Of a DNA stretch of 64,000 nucleotides, positions 11,674 to 20,505 are shown in pieces. Within the stretch, counting starts at the first letter, position 1; every line of letters starts with the position of its first letter. The notes under the pieces are model-generated. The model saw nothing but the letters and a program-made list of their open reading frames with translations. It was not told the DNA's origin and searched no databases. Location of the stretch: NCBI RefSeq assembly GCF_011045125.1, contig NZ_JAAKZF010000004.1, positions 1 through 64,000 of the forward strand, in the 5' to 3' direction. The position numbers and the translations under genes were made by a program. This DNA comes from Allomesorhizobium camelthorni (GTDB lineage Bacteria > Pseudomonadota > Alphaproteobacteria > Rhizobiales > Rhizobiaceae).

Positions 11674-13386
11674 TCATTGGTACGAAACCAGCGTAGCCTT
11701 ACTTTCATGGCTGAATTCTGGCTTCACGCCAAGCAGGGGGGCGGAACGGCGAATTATATTGGCGACGATCGGGGCGGCATTCAGGCCGGATGTTGCGCCC
11801 ATGCCCGGTTTTTCGGGTTTCGGCTCGTCGATGATGCTCAAGACGATATATTGCGGGTCGTCCATCGGAAACGCAGCAAGGAAGGCGTTGAACCGCACGC
11901 TCGACGAATAGCGGCCGTTGACGACCTTTTCGGCGGTTCCGGTCTTGCCGCCGACGCGGTAGCCGGGAACCTCGGCGCGCTTGCCTGAGCCCTTTTCCGC
12001 GTTCAGCCGGTAGAGGTAGCGCATGTCCTCGCTGGTCTTGGGCTTGATCACCTGCTCGGCGATCGCGTCGGCCTCGGCCTCCGTGCGCGGCAGGAAGGTC
12101 GGATCGATAAGCTTGCCGCCATTCATCAGCGCAGCGGCGGCGACGGCGGTCTGCAACGGCGTTGTCGACATGCCGTGGCCGAAGGCGATGGTGATCGAAT
12201 GAACCTTCTTCCAGACTTTTGGTTCGCTCGGACGCGCCACTTCCGGAAGCTCGGTGTTCATCCGCTCCAGGAGCCCCATGCGGTGAAGGAATTCGCGGTG
12301 GCCTTCGATGCCGACCACGTCGGCCTCGCGCGCCGAGCCGATATTGGACGAGTAGATGAACACTTCCGGAACCGTCAGCACCCTGCCCTTGCCGTGGAAA
12401 TCCCGGATCGTCTGTTTGCCGATCGTAATGGGCCGTGACGCATCGAACCGGCTTTCCAGCGTCACCTTGCCGGAATCGAGCGCCATCGCCGTGGTGAAGC
12501 TCTTGATCGTCGAGCCCATCTCGTAGGTGCCGGCCGACATGCGGTTCAGCCGGTCCTTGTCGTGCGCGTTGTAGGGATTGTTGGGATCGTAATCGGGCAC
12601 GGACGCCATCGCCATGACCTCGCCGGTCTTTGCGTTGAGGACGACAGCGCCGGCTGCAATCGCGTGGTATTTCTCCATCGCGCGGGAAATTTCGTCGCGC
12701 ACGATGTGCTGGACGCGAAGATCGATCGACAGCCTGACCGGTTTCAGGTCCGTGGCGACGGCGAGACCCGTAGCCTGCAGATCCGCGAGCCCCTGGTCAT
12801 CAATGTATTTTTCCAGGCCCGAAATGCCCTTATTGTCGATGTTGGTCAGCCCGACAATGTGCGACGCCGTCTCGCCCCCCGGATAGAAGCGGCGCTTTTC
12901 GGTGCGGAAGCCGATGCCCGGAATTCCGAGCTGCATGATGTCGTTCTGCTGCTTGGGCGTGAGTTGGCGGCGCAACCAGACGAAGCCCGCCCCGCTCTTC
13001 AGCTTATGGTAGGTCTGCTCGACCTCGATATCGGGCAGCACCAGCGACAACTTTTCGATCACCTCGTTGGGATCGACGATGCGCCGCGGCTCGGCGAACA
13101 GCGACGCCGTCTTGATGTCGGTCGCCAGCACCTCTCCATTGCGGTCGACGATGTCGGGCCGCGATGCGGTGATCCGGCTCTCCGGCCCGGAAGGTGCTTC
13201 GGCATCCTCGAAGCCGAGATAGACGAGCCGGCCCGCGATCGTGGCGTAGATGCCGAAGAACACCGCCATGGTCATGACGACGCGGGTTCTTGCCCGTCCG
13301 CCTGTCGACTTGCGCGCCCCGTCGACGACGATCGAGGCGGTCGACGCCTCGGCTTCGGAAGCGCGCCTGCGCCAGAGCTTCATCAT
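11674..13386 (-). CDS. ftsI: Septal penicillin-binding protein FtsI (PBP3)
   Basis: A 570-residue class B penicillin-binding protein, the septal DD-transpeptidase. A short cytoplasmic tail leads to one transmembrane helix (about 37-58), then the pedestal domain with the RPDIVDRNGE stretch, then the transpeptidase domain. The SxxK motif STIK (within EMGSTIKS), SxN (YSSN) and KTG (GGKTGTAEK) are all present, so it should be active. The start overlaps the ftsL stop (ATGA). Confidence 0.97.
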   Translation of the reverse strand: MMKLWRRRASEAEASTASIVVDGARKSTGGRARTRVVMTMAVFFGIYATIAGRLVYLGFEDAEAPSGPESRITASRPDIVDRNGEVLATDIKTASLFAEPRRIVDPNEVIEKLSLVLPDIEVEQTYHKLKSGAGFVWLRRQLTPKQQNDIMQLGIPGIGFRTEKRRFYPGGETASHIVGLTNIDNKGISGLEKYIDDQGLADLQATGLAVATDLKPVRLSIDLRVQHIVRDEISRAMEKYHAIAAGAVVLNAKTGEVMAMASVPDYDPNNPYNAHDKDRLNRMSAGTYEMGSTIKSFTTAMALDSGKVTLESRFDASRPITIGKQTIRDFHGKGRVLTVPEVFIYSSNIGSAREADVVGIEGHREFLHRMGLLERMNTELPEVARPSEPKVWKKVHSITIAFGHGMSTTPLQTAVAAAALMNGGKLIDPTFLPRTEAEADAIAEQVIKPKTSEDMRYLYRLNAEKGSGKRAEVPGYRVGGKTGTAEKVVNGRYSSSVRFNAFLAAFPMDDPQYIVLSIIDEPKPEKPGMGATSGLNAAPIVANIIRRSAPLLGVKPEFSHESKATLVSYQ

Positions 13387-13757
13387 TGCACCACCGCTCC
13401 GGTTATCACCTTGTCGGTTTCGCTCTCAGCCATGCCGCCGAGGCGCTCCGTCGAGAAATCCTGGATTTCCATCGGACGCACCGGCAGTTCGTCGAGCCCG
13501 ACGATCTGGTGCGCTTCGACCGGCTGCAGTTCCAGTTCGGCCGCGTACATCTCAGCCAGCTTCTGCAGCCGCGAGGGCTGGGTCAAAAGGCTCCAGTCGG
13601 CCTTCAGGAGATCGATCGAATCCTCCTCGAACCGGATCTGCGCCTCGATCTTGCGCACCGTCGCAAGCTGGTCTTCGGCCTCGTGCTTGGTCTTGTAGGT
13701 AAAGGCCGCGGCCGAAACCATGACGGCGATGAGCACGATGTCGCTGGTGCGGAACAT
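13383..13757 (-). CDS. ftsL: Cell division protein FtsL
   Basis: A 124-residue bitopic protein at the FtsL position between rsmH and ftsI. A hydrophobic segment (about residues 7-20) is followed by an acidic and basic stretch (25-65) that could form a coiled coil, as expected for the FtsLB-type divisome scaffold. Sequence conservation in this family is low, so the call rests on position, size and architecture. It starts 3 bases after rsmH and is translationally coupled to ftsI. Confidence 0.88.
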   Translation of the reverse strand: MFRTSDIVLIAVMVSAAAFTYKTKHEAEDQLATVRKIEAQIRFEEDSIDLLKADWSLLTQPSRLQKLAEMYAAELELQPVEAHQIVGLDELPVRPMEIQDFSTERLGGMAESETDKVITGAVVQ

Positions 13758-13760
13758 GAT

Positions 13761-14777
13761 CTACCTTTCTCCGGACTGGCGTATTTCGGGAAGCTTCGGC
13801 AGGCCGAAGATCGAAAAATCGGCGGCGCGCGACGGCGCTTGCGTCCGCACGGCTGCCCGCAGCTTGGCGGAACGGGCGCGCGGATTTGCCTCGGTTTCGG
13901 CCTCCGTCGGCGCGACGGCGCCGCCCAGCTTCCGGAATGTCGGCGCCCTCTCTTGCGTCTCGGGCAGATAGCGCGAACCGGCCGCATGGCCCGAGCGGTC
14001 TGCGATGAAGCGCTTGACGATGCGGTCTTCCAGCGAATGGAAGGTGACGACCACCAGCCGGCCGCCCGGTTTTAGCGCGCGCTCGGCCGCGAAGAGTGCT
14101 GCGGCGAGTTCGCCGAGTTCGTCGTTGACGAAGATGCGCAGCGCCTGGAACACCCTGGTCGCCGGATGGATCTTGTCCTTGGGATTGCGCCCGACATGGT
14201 CGGCGATCGCTTCGGCGAGGTCGCGCGTGCGCTCGAAGGGGCGCACCGCCCGCCGCTTCTCGATCATCCGACCAATGCGGCCTGCATGCCGCTCCTCGCC
14301 CAGAAAGCCGAAGATGCGAGCCAGGTCGCCCGCCTTGAAGCGGTTGACTACATCAGCCGCGCTCAGGCCCTCCTGCGCCATGCGCATGTCGAGCGGGCCG
14401 TCATGGCGGAACGAGAAGCCGCGTTCGGCCTGGTCGAGCTGCATGGAGGAGACGCCGATGTCGAGCACGACGCCGTCCGCATTCTGCGCATGCTCGTCGA
14501 GATGCGAGAACGGCGCCTGGACCAGCGTCAGGCGTCCACCCGATGCCTGCTCCATCGCGCGCCCGGCGGCGATCGCGTCGGGATCGCGGTCGATCCCCAC
14601 GACGGATGCGCCGGCCTCCAGGACCGCTTTGGTATAGCCGCCTGCGCCGAACGTGCCGTCGACGATCAGTTCGCCGGGCTTCGGTTCCAGCGCCGCCAGC
14701 ACCTCGTTCAGGAGCACAGGAATATGACGAGCCGGTCCGCCAACCGCCGGTTCGTCCCCGCCGTGGCCCGCGCTCAT
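13761..14777 (-). CDS. rsmH: 16S rRNA (cytosine(1402)-N4)-methyltransferase RsmH
   Basis: A 338-residue SAM-dependent methyltransferase (formerly MraW) that modifies C1402 of 16S rRNA. The N-terminal HIPVLLNEV segment, the SAM motif [10 protein letters not shown] and GIDRDPDA are classic. The [12 protein letters not shown] motif is near the C-terminus. The frame is open much further upstream, but the ATG at 14777 overlaps the mraZ stop (ATGA) and matches the family start, so the long upstream extension over mraZ is spurious. Confidence 0.96.
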   Translation of the reverse strand: MSAGHGGDEPAVGGPARHIPVLLNEVLAALEPKPGELIVDGTFGAGGYTKAVLEAGASVVGIDRDPDAIAAGRAMEQASGGRLTLVQAPFSHLDEHAQNADGVVLDIGVSSMQLDQAERGFSFRHDGPLDMRMAQEGLSAADVVNRFKAGDLARIFGFLGEERHAGRIGRMIEKRRAVRPFERTRDLAEAIADHVGRNPKDKIHPATRVFQALRIFVNDELGELAAALFAAERALKPGGRLVVVTFHSLEDRIVKRFIADRSGHAAGSRYLPETQERAPTFRKLGGAVAPTEAETEANPRARSAKLRAAVRTQAPSRAADFSIFGLPKLPEIRQSGER

Positions 14778-15241
14778 TCCGCACTCCCGGAGGCTTTCGC
14801 CCCCAAACCCTGCCGCAGCTTCAAAAGCCGCGCGCGCGCTTCCGCGCCATAGGCCGCCAGCCGGCCCGGCTCCCATATCTGGAAGAAATTGCCGCGGCCG
14901 ACGAAGGCCACTTCCGCCGAAATACCGGTGTGTTCGCGGATGAAGTCCGGCACCGTGATGCGGCCATCCTGGTCGAGTTTCAGAAACGTTCCGTCGCCAT
15001 GACAGAAGAAGGACATGTCGTCCGCCGCCTGCAGGAAGGGATCTTCCTGCGCGATCCGCTGCTCGTAGCGGTCGAGCAGGTCGAGGCCGCCAACATCCAT
15101 GGCTGGAATGTCGAGCGCGCGAAGGGCGTAGAGTTCGGAATAGCCGCGCTTCTGCACCACGGAACGGAAATGCGCCGGCACGGACACCCGCCCCTTGGCG
15201 TCGATCCTGTTCACTGCATTTGACAGAAACCGGTCCATCAC
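14774..15241 (-). CDS. mraZ: Transcriptional regulator MraZ
   Basis: A 155-residue protein with two SpoVT-AbrB domains. In E. coli MraZ represses its own dcw operon. The N-terminus ([19 protein letters not shown]) carries the typical DxKGRVSVP strand, and a second copy of the fold begins near residue 85 with DGRITVP. It is the first gene of the operon and is coupled to rsmH. A leader of about 175 bases separates it from a promoter overlapping TGGG repeats (15424-15457). Confidence 0.95.
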   Translation of the reverse strand: MMDRFLSNAVNRIDAKGRVSVPAHFRSVVQKRGYSELYALRALDIPAMDVGGLDLLDRYEQRIAQEDPFLQAADDMSFFCHGDGTFLKLDQDGRITVPDFIREHTGISAEVAFVGRGNFFQIWEPGRLAAYGAEARARLLKLRQGLGAKASGSAE

Positions 15242-15423
15242 TCGATACAGCCGCTTCCGCCGCCGCGCCCCTTTTCATTGCTGCGTCCGCGCCATCGTCG
15301 CGCGGCCCTTCTGCGAAAATATATTGCGCTCCACGGGCTGAAAAATCGCCCCACGCAGCCGCCCCGACTGCATGTCTGACGAACGCTTTCACCGGAACCG
15401 GAACAAAGACTTGATTGTCGAGA

Positions 15424-15457
15424 TGGGATATCATGGGGCAATATGGGCGTCAACGGG
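15424..15457. promoter_or_regulatory. MraZ operator: four (T/C)GGG repeats at 10-bp period
   Basis: On the plus strand TGGG begins at 15424, 15434 and 15444, with CGGG at 15454, an exact 10-bp period. E. coli MraZ is known to bind TGGGN direct repeats separated by 5 bp, which gives the same period. The repeats lie upstream of mraZ and cover the candidate promoter, so autorepression is the natural reading. Confidence 0.75.
15425..15453 (-). promoter_or_regulatory. Candidate mraZ/dcw operon promoter
   Basis: On the minus strand a -35 TTGACG (15448-15453) is separated by 17 bp from a weak -10 TATCCC (15425-15430). It overlaps all the TGGG repeats. The -10 is poor, so the assignment rests on the good -35 and the operator overlap. 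Confidence 0.45.
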
Positions 15458-15637
15458 AACAGGCTTCACAACTCGTCTGCGCCGGCCCGTAAACTCGGCT
15501 TTGGCAGCTTCCCCAACTTTATCGTCCATTAAGGCTAACGAACCGTTTAGAATTCGCTCGGCGCTGCCTTCCGCCTTGCCCGGCGCCCGCCTCCGGCATA
15601 GCCTTGCAGACCGGCATCCCCGCGAAAGAACAACAAC

Positions 15638-16753
15638 ATGACCGACAATGCACAAGCGCGCGCCGCGCGCCTCATTCACCTGCGCCGCAGCGGATATTCG
15701 CTAGGCGATCCGGTTCCGTTGCCGCTCACCATGGCGGCGACTTATCACTCGCCCGGCGATGCGATCGGCTACAACCAGTATGGCCGCTTTTCCAACCCGA
15801 CATGGGACGCGGTTGAAAAGGTGCTTGCCCATTTGGAAGATGCGCCTTGCGTCGCCTTCCCCTCCGGCATGGCGGCAATCGCCTCGATATTCTTCGGCTT
15901 GCTGAAGGCAGGAGATCGCGTCCTCCTGCCATCGGACGGCTATCACACAACGCGCGGCCTCGCCGATCGCTTCCTTGGAAAGCTTGGCATCGGCGTCGAT
16001 GTCAGGCCGACCGCGTCCTTTCTGGACGGCGGTTTTGCAGGATATAGCCTGGTCTTCGTCGAGAGCCCTTCCAATCCGGTGCTCGATATCTGCGACATCG
16101 CGGCGGTCGCCCACGCAGTCCATGCGGCGGGCGGAATCCTCGCCGTCGACAACACCACCATGACCCCCTATGGCCAGCGTCCGCTTGACCTCGGAGCCGA
16201 TATCGTCGTCGCCGCGGACACGAAGGCGCCGAACGGCCACTCCGACGCTTTGTTCGGGCATGTCGCCAGCCGCGACGCCGACATGGTCACGGCGGTCATG
16301 GACTGGCGCGAGACTTCAGGCAGTATACCGAGCCCGTTCGATGCCTGGCTTGTCCATCGCGGGCTGGAGACGCTGGAAGTGCGGTTCGATCGCATGTGCG
16401 GTTCGGCCGAGCTGATCGCGCGCCGGCTGAAAGACCATCCGGCCGTTCACGGGCTGCGCTTCCCCGGACTGGAGGGCGACCCTTCGCACAATCTCGCACG
16501 CATCCAGATGCAGCGTTTCGGCTTTCTGATCAGCTTCTCGCTGGCGTCTGCCGAACAGGCTGACGATTTCATCGCTGGCTGCGAACTGATCCAGCCGGCG
16601 ACCTCGTTCGGCGGCATGCACACATCGGCCGAACGCCGCGCCTGCAGAGGTGACGCGGTCGGCCCAGGCTTCGTACGCCTCGCCATCGGCTGCGAACCGG
16701 CGGAGGAACTCTGGTCGGCGATCAAGGCCGCGCTGGATCGGCTGGCCGCATAA
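15638..16753 (+). CDS. Cystathionine gamma-lyase/synthase family PLP enzyme
   Basis: A 371-residue Cys/Met-metabolism PLP-dependent enzyme (fold type I), probably a cytoplasmic lyase or synthase acting on cystathionine, methionine or O-acylhomoserine. The N-terminal PLTMAATYHSPGD and YGRFSNPTW match the substrate and phosphate loop of the family. The pyridoxal lysine lies in ADTKAPNGHSD (about residue 190). The GGMHTSAERR segment near residue 325 is the usual C-terminal active-site loop. Which of the four family reactions it catalyses cannot be read from sequence alone. It is divergent from mraZ, with a 396-base gap holding the dcw promoter. Confidence 0.85.
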   Translation: MTDNAQARAARLIHLRRSGYSLGDPVPLPLTMAATYHSPGDAIGYNQYGRFSNPTWDAVEKVLAHLEDAPCVAFPSGMAAIASIFFGLLKAGDRVLLPSDGYHTTRGLADRFLGKLGIGVDVRPTASFLDGGFAGYSLVFVESPSNPVLDICDIAAVAHAVHAAGGILAVDNTTMTPYGQRPLDLGADIVVAADTKAPNGHSDALFGHVASRDADMVTAVMDWRETSGSIPSPFDAWLVHRGLETLEVRFDRMCGSAELIARRLKDHPAVHGLRFPGLEGDPSHNLARIQMQRFGFLISFSLASAEQADDFIAGCELIQPATSFGGMHTSAERRACRGDAVGPGFVRLAIGCEPAEELWSAIKAALDRLAA

Positions 16754-16829
16754 TTTGGGATCCGTTGAGAGCGCTGCGCCTGGTGTCTCGCCACATGACG
16801 CGTTCGGTGAAACGCGTTAGAATATCGCT

Positions 16830-17129
16830 ATGCACCGCGCAGAGATCATACATCGCCTTCGATTGGTTGAGCCAAAGCTCAAGCCGCTGGGTGTCGAGGC
16901 GCTTTACCTTTTCGGCTCTTATGCCAGAGATGAAGCGCGCCCCGACTCCGACGTCGATGTGTTCATCGACAAGACGCCCGGAAAGAAATTTGGATTCGAA
17001 GAGTTCATGGCCGCATATGACTTGCTGAAAGAAGCTCTGCCGGATGCGGATATTCAGTATGGCACCCGGGAAGGCCTCTCGAAGTACATTCGCGCTGATG
17101 TCGAGCGCGAAGCGATTCGTATCCTGTAA
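16830..17129 (+). CDS. MntA-type nucleotidyltransferase antitoxin
   Basis: A 99-residue minimal nucleotidyltransferase. The GSYARDEARPDSDVDVFID stretch (about residues 31-49) is the GSx10DxD signature of the MNT family. MntA proteins are antitoxins that AMPylate the HEPN toxin HepT encoded directly downstream. Here the stop codon overlaps a start codon (TAATG), as in intact mntA-hepT operons, but the toxin gene that follows is deleted internally. No strong ribosome binding site precedes the ATG. It may be an orphan antitoxin. Confidence 0.8.
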   Translation: MHRAEIIHRLRLVEPKLKPLGVEALYLFGSYARDEARPDSDVDVFIDKTPGKKFGFEEFMAAYDLLKEALPDADIQYGTREGLSKYIRADVEREAIRIL

Positions 17130-17246
17130 TGGCCGCGACGAAAAAACCGCTCGTACGATCTTGAGCAGCTTTGGCTGATCGCCACCGAAAAGCTCCCAGG
17201 ATTGCGTCCGATCGTTGCTATGATGATTGCCGATCTCGAGCGTTGA
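17129..17246 (+). pseudogene. Internally deleted hepT toxin remnant
   Basis: The ATG at 17129-17131 overlaps the mntA stop and opens a short frame (MAATKKPLVRS, stop at 17162-17164). In the next frame, 17157-17246 encodes DLEQLWLIATEKLPGLRPIV and nine more residues before a TGA. That matches the C-terminal helix of HepT HEPN toxins (DLExLWxI...LPxL). The middle of the protein, including the RX4-6H RNase motif, is missing, which implies an out-of-frame internal deletion. Confidence 0.75.
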
Positions 17247-17255
17247 CTGGAAAAA

Positions 17256-17650
17256 TGCCAGCCGGCCTGTAAGCCGGGTTCTGTATGGCCTTCGCGCCTC
17301 GCGGCGCGAAAACGTGGCGGCCATTCGTCTTGGGCGCATGTCGCCATGCGCCTCACGCAACCTACCCGGATGGCGGGGCCGGAAACAGCCCTGAGGTTTC
17401 CCTCGTACCATCCCTATTCGGTCTTGCTCCCGGTGGGGTTTACCGTGCCGCTCCTGTTGCCAGTCGCGCGGTGGGCTCTTACCCCACCCTTTCACCCTTG
17501 CCACGTAAACGTGGCGGTTTGCTTTCTGTGGCACTTTCCCTGGGGTCGCCCCCGCCGGTCATTATCCGGCACCGTGTATCCATGGAGCCCGGACTTTCCT
17601 CACCCGCAGCCTTTCGGCATTTGCTGGTGCGGCCGCCCGGCCGGCTGGCA
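17256..17650 (-). ncRNA. rnpB: RNase P RNA (class A)
   Basis: The catalytic RNA of ribonuclease P, which matures tRNA 5' ends. On the minus strand the conserved GAGGAAAGTCCGGGCTCC block (CR I region) lies near 17581-17599, and the 3' conserved ACAGAACCCGGCTTA near 17270-17285. The P1 helix pairs 17639-17649 with 17257-17267 (an exact 11-bp match), which sets both ends. A T-rich run follows the 3' end. Size, about 395 nt, suits alphaproteobacteria. Several open frames across this interval are spurious. Confidence 0.95.
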
Positions 17651-17685
17651 GTGCGTATAAAGGCATTCGCGCGCCAAAAAGCAAA

Positions 17686-17725
17686 CAAAAAGCCCGTTCC
17701 GCGAAACGTGTTCCGAGAACGGACT
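17686..17725 (-). terminator. Intrinsic terminator after the transglycosylase gene
   Basis: On the minus strand AGTCCGTTC (17717-17725) pairs with GAACGGGCT (17691-17699, one G-T pair) and is followed by TTTTTG. It ends the transglycosylase gene and separates it from rnpB. Confidence 0.75.
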
Positions 17726-17745
17726 TTTCTGGCTTGCTGCTTGTG

Positions 17746-18837
17746 TCAGACGCCGAGGAAGCGCTTGACCTTGACGCAATAGGCCGACGACACGGGATTC
17801 ATGCGCTTGGCGGCGTGGCCGGCATTGTATTTCAGGATCGTGCCACAAGTGGTTCCACCACCGAGCTTATGCGCCTTGGCGAGATACTTCATCCCGAACT
17901 TGATGTTCGTTTCTGGATGAAACAGGCCCTGCGTACTGCCGCTATAGCCCATCATGCGGGCGGTCGCTGGCTTGATCTGCATCAGGCCTATCTCGCCGGC
18001 GCTGCCGCGAGCGTCCGGCCGGTAATTGCTTTCGACCTGAATGACGGCGTGGGCCAACGATACGGGCACGCCGTAGGAAGCCGCATATTGCGCGATGATC
18101 GCGCTGTACTGGCCGCCGGCGCCCTTCATCGTCTTTGCGCCCTTGCTGCCGATCGAGGCGGTTTCGACCAGATCCAGCGCCACCGATTCCCTTACGGCTA
18201 CCTGCCTGTCGCCACCGTCCTGGGGCTTCGACGTGCCCTTTTCCCCAACCTTCTCGGCCTTGGGCGTGATCTTTTCTACGACTTTCTCGGCCTTCGGAGC
18301 GCTCCTTTCAGCGACCTGCTTTTTCTTCGGTGTGCTCTTTTCAGCAACCTGCTTGGTTTTCGGCGTCCCCTTATCGGCTGCCTGCTTTGCTTTTGACGCG
18401 CTCTTGCTCGCGACCCGCGTCCGCTTCGGCTCGGCCTTTTTGGCTACCTGCTTTTTCTTCGGTTCAGCCTTTTCAACTACCCGCTTCTTCTGCGCGCTCT
18501 TTTCGGCAACGCGCTTGCTCTTCGGTTGATTTTTTTCCACCGCCGGCTTGTTCTCGCCCGCCGCATCCCTGACTATGAACAGCGGCGTCTTCACGATCTC
18601 GGCCTTGGTATTTGCCCTCTTTGGCTGCCTGGTCTCCGTCTGCCCCGTTTCGGTCCTGGCGGTGGTTTTTTGCTGCTGCTTCGCATCCCCGGCCGCGCTT
18701 TTGTCCTGCGCCTTTGCTGCCGGAGCGCTTTCGGCACCCTCGCCCCTCAGGCTATGGCTCGGATATGGCGCTGAATTTGCGGCAAAGCTCGTCAGGCCGG
18801 CAGCAAATGCTGCCGCTAAAACGGTCAGTTTTTTCAT
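17746..18837 (-). CDS. Lytic transglycosylase (SLT domain) with Lys-rich repeat linker
   Basis: A 363-residue exported protein with a signal peptide at about 1-22. A low-complexity region (30-100) leads to ten tandem units of about 11 residues (102-210) of the type K-x-x-P-K-x-K-Q-V-A-E, then the SLT domain (about 243-363). The catalytic glutamate is probably E269 in VIQVES, with the GEIGLMQIKPAT motif at 281-292 and the YNAG motif at 337-340. It should cleave MurNAc-GlcNAc bonds to 1,6-anhydro products in the periplasm. The strongly cationic repeat may bind anionic wall or outer-membrane polymers (inference). It is the only gene between rnpB and the amidase operon on this strand. Confidence 0.88.
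   Translation of the reverse strand: MKKLTVLAAAFAAGLTSFAANSAPYPSHSLRGEGAESAPAAKAQDKSAAGDAKQQQKTTARTETGQTETRQPKRANTKAEIVKTPLFIVRDAAGENKPAVEKNQPKSKRVAEKSAQKKRVVEKAEPKKKQVAKKAEPKRTRVASKSASKAKQAADKGTPKTKQVAEKSTPKKKQVAERSAPKAEKVVEKITPKAEKVGEKGTSKPQDGGDRQVAVRESVALDLVETASIGSKGAKTMKGAGGQYSAIIAQYAASYGVPVSLAHAVIQVESNYRPDARGSAGEIGLMQIKPATARMMGYSGSTQGLFHPETNIKFGMKYLAKAHKLGGGTTCGTILKYNAGHAAKRMNPVSSAYCVKVKRFLGV
18208..18534 (-). repeat. 33-bp tandem repeat encoding Lys-rich 11-mers
   Basis: This interval encodes residues 102-210 of the transglycosylase. Nine of the ten units are exactly 11 codons long and one is 10 (residues 113-122). Units share the pattern K-x-x-P-K-x-(K/E)-x-V-A/V-E, so repeat number may vary between strains. 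Confidence 0.8.
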
Positions 18838-19024
18838 GTTATCCTAATTCTATGTAGAGCCGCGTGAAAGATCTTCACACGGCAGCCCAAACCTCAATGA
18901 CGCTGTTTTTCGGAACAGCTTCGTCATCTGCACCGAAATGCCTTGACGATCGAATGGGCACCTAAAAAGGCAGAGGAAATCACATTGTGTTACAGAACGT
19001 GACTTTGGCCATATTGGCAGGTCT

Positions 19025-19789
19025 TCAGACAAGACTGGGCGGCAGCGAAGCGAGCAGGCGGCGCAAGGTCGCGACCGTCGCGCGGTCAGCGACGCCGTCG
19101 ACTTGCCTTGGCCGAAAATGGCGCTGGAACGCAGCCACGGCGATTTCGGTCTGGCGATCGAAAAATCCTGTGATTTCCACGCCGTAGCCATAGAGCGCCA
19201 GCATCGATTGCAATTCCTCGACGGCTGCGCCGCTGTCGCTCAGGCTCGATGTCGCGGCACCGCGCAATCGAGCCGGCTCCACGAAATGGCCGATCCCATG
19301 GCGCGCCAGAAGCCGCCATGGGAATTTTTCGCCAGGATCGACCTTGCGACCAGGCGCCACATCCGAATGGCCAAGTATCATCTCGGGCCTCGCGCCATGC
19401 CGATGGGCAATGCCGCGGCAAAGCTCGATCACCGCAAGTATCTGGGCCTTCGGGAAATCCGAATAGCCGAACTCGTGCCCCGGATTGACGATCTCGATCC
19501 CGACCGACCGCGAGTTTATGTCCGTAATCCCGCGCCAGGAGCTCTTCCCCGCATGCCATGCGCGGTCGCTTTCGCGCACCATCTGCACGATGCGGCCATC
19601 CTCATGCACAAGGTAGTGCGATGACACTTCGCTTGCCGGATCGCAGAGCCTGGACTCCGCCGCCGCTCCAGTCTCCATGCCGGTATAGTGCAGCACGATC
19701 ATATCGGGTCGTATCCCGTTCGGGCGTGGTCCGAAATTAGGCGAAACCCGCACCTCCGCGCCGGAATGATCGGGCGCAAATCCGCTCAT
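19025..19789 (-). CDS. N-acetylmuramoyl-L-alanine amidase (AmpD/AmiD type) with PG-binding domain
   Basis: A 254-residue amidase_2 family zinc enzyme that cuts the bond between MurNAc and L-alanine. Zinc ligands fit H34 (VLHYTG), H141 (GHSDVAPGRKVDPG) and D151, with E99 in GIEIVN as a catalytic candidate. The C-terminal 70 residues look like a PG_binding_1 domain. No signal peptide is visible, so it may act on cytoplasmic muropeptides like AmpD, although the PG-binding domain is more typical of wall-facing AmiD. Its start overlaps the stop of the upstream J-domain gene (ATGA). Confidence 0.88.
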   Translation of the reverse strand: MSGFAPDHSGAEVRVSPNFGPRPNGIRPDMIVLHYTGMETGAAAESRLCDPASEVSSHYLVHEDGRIVQMVRESDRAWHAGKSSWRGITDINSRSVGIEIVNPGHEFGYSDFPKAQILAVIELCRGIAHRHGARPEMILGHSDVAPGRKVDPGEKFPWRLLARHGIGHFVEPARLRGAATSSLSDSGAAVEELQSMLALYGYGVEITGFFDRQTEIAVAAFQRHFRPRQVDGVADRATVATLRRLLASLPPSLV

Positions 19790-20505
19790 AGATGCCGAAA
19801 TCCCCGTTCGATCATCTCGTAGGCGGCGTTGATCGCGGCGATACGGGTGGTGGCGATGGCGATGAACTCCTCCGGGAGCCCGCGCGCGATCAGCTTGTCG
19901 GGATGGTTGTGTGCGACGAGCTTGCGATAATGCTTGCGCACTTCGTCGAACGGCCTGCCGCGCTCTATTCCGAGCACCGTGTAGGGATCGGCCTCGCCGA
20001 GATCGAGATGCCTTGCCAGAATGCTCTGATAGTGCTCTTCACTGATCTTGAATATCTGCGCCACGCGGTGAAGGTACAGCCCCTCGCGCTCGTGCAGCAG
20101 GCCGTCGGCCTTCGCTATGTGGAACAGGCCGTCGATCACATCCTCCAGCATGGCGCAGTTCGGCCGGCCCGACCCGCACAGCCCGGCCATCCGTTCGGCG
20201 TAGGCCTCGAAGCCGGCGACGTCGGCCTGCGCCAGGTCGTAGAGCCTCGCAACGTTGCGCGTCTCCTTGGGCGGCACCGAAAAGATCTGCTGGAAGGCGC
20301 GGATTTCGTCCTGCGTGACGATGCCGTCCGCCTTTGCCATTTTCGCCGAAAGCGCGATCATGGCTATCGAGAAGGAGACGCGTCGTCGCAGTTCCGCGTC
20401 GCCTTCGAAAATGGTGCGCACCGCTTCCACCACGTCCGCGACGCCCGTCGCGGCGGTGGAGGTTACGCGCGCGACGAATTCGCCAATGCGGTCCCAAATC
20501 GACAT
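19786..20505 (-). CDS. DjlA-like TerB/J-domain protein
   Basis: A 239-residue cytoplasmic protein. An N-terminal stretch (MSIWDRIGEFV...) leads to a TerB-like helical domain (about 40-150) and a C-terminal J domain (about 170-235) with the HPD motif in AHNHPDKL, needed to stimulate Hsp70/DnaK ATPase. Unlike E. coli DjlA no N-terminal membrane anchor is evident. The ATG at 20505 is preferred to an upstream in-frame extension because the family begins with MSIWDRIG. It is coupled to the amidase gene, an arrangement common in rhizobia. Confidence 0.85.
   Translation of the reverse strand: MSIWDRIGEFVARVTSTAATGVADVVEAVRTIFEGDAELRRRVSFSIAMIALSAKMAKADGIVTQDEIRAFQQIFSVPPKETRNVARLYDLAQADVAGFEAYAERMAGLCGSGRPNCAMLEDVIDGLFHIAKADGLLHEREGLYLHRVAQIFKISEEHYQSILARHLDLGEADPYTVLGIERGRPFDEVRKHYRKLVAHNHPDKLIARGLPEEFIAIATTRIAAINAAYEMIERGFRHL

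Noticed and set aside
13761-15434. RsmH read as a 557-residue protein
   Set aside because: The extra 219 residues would cover mraZ and its leader in another frame; the ATG at 14777 fits the family start and overlaps the mraZ stop.
17285-17782. Plus-strand frame of 165 codons across 17285-17782
   Set aside because: It runs antisense through RNase P RNA.
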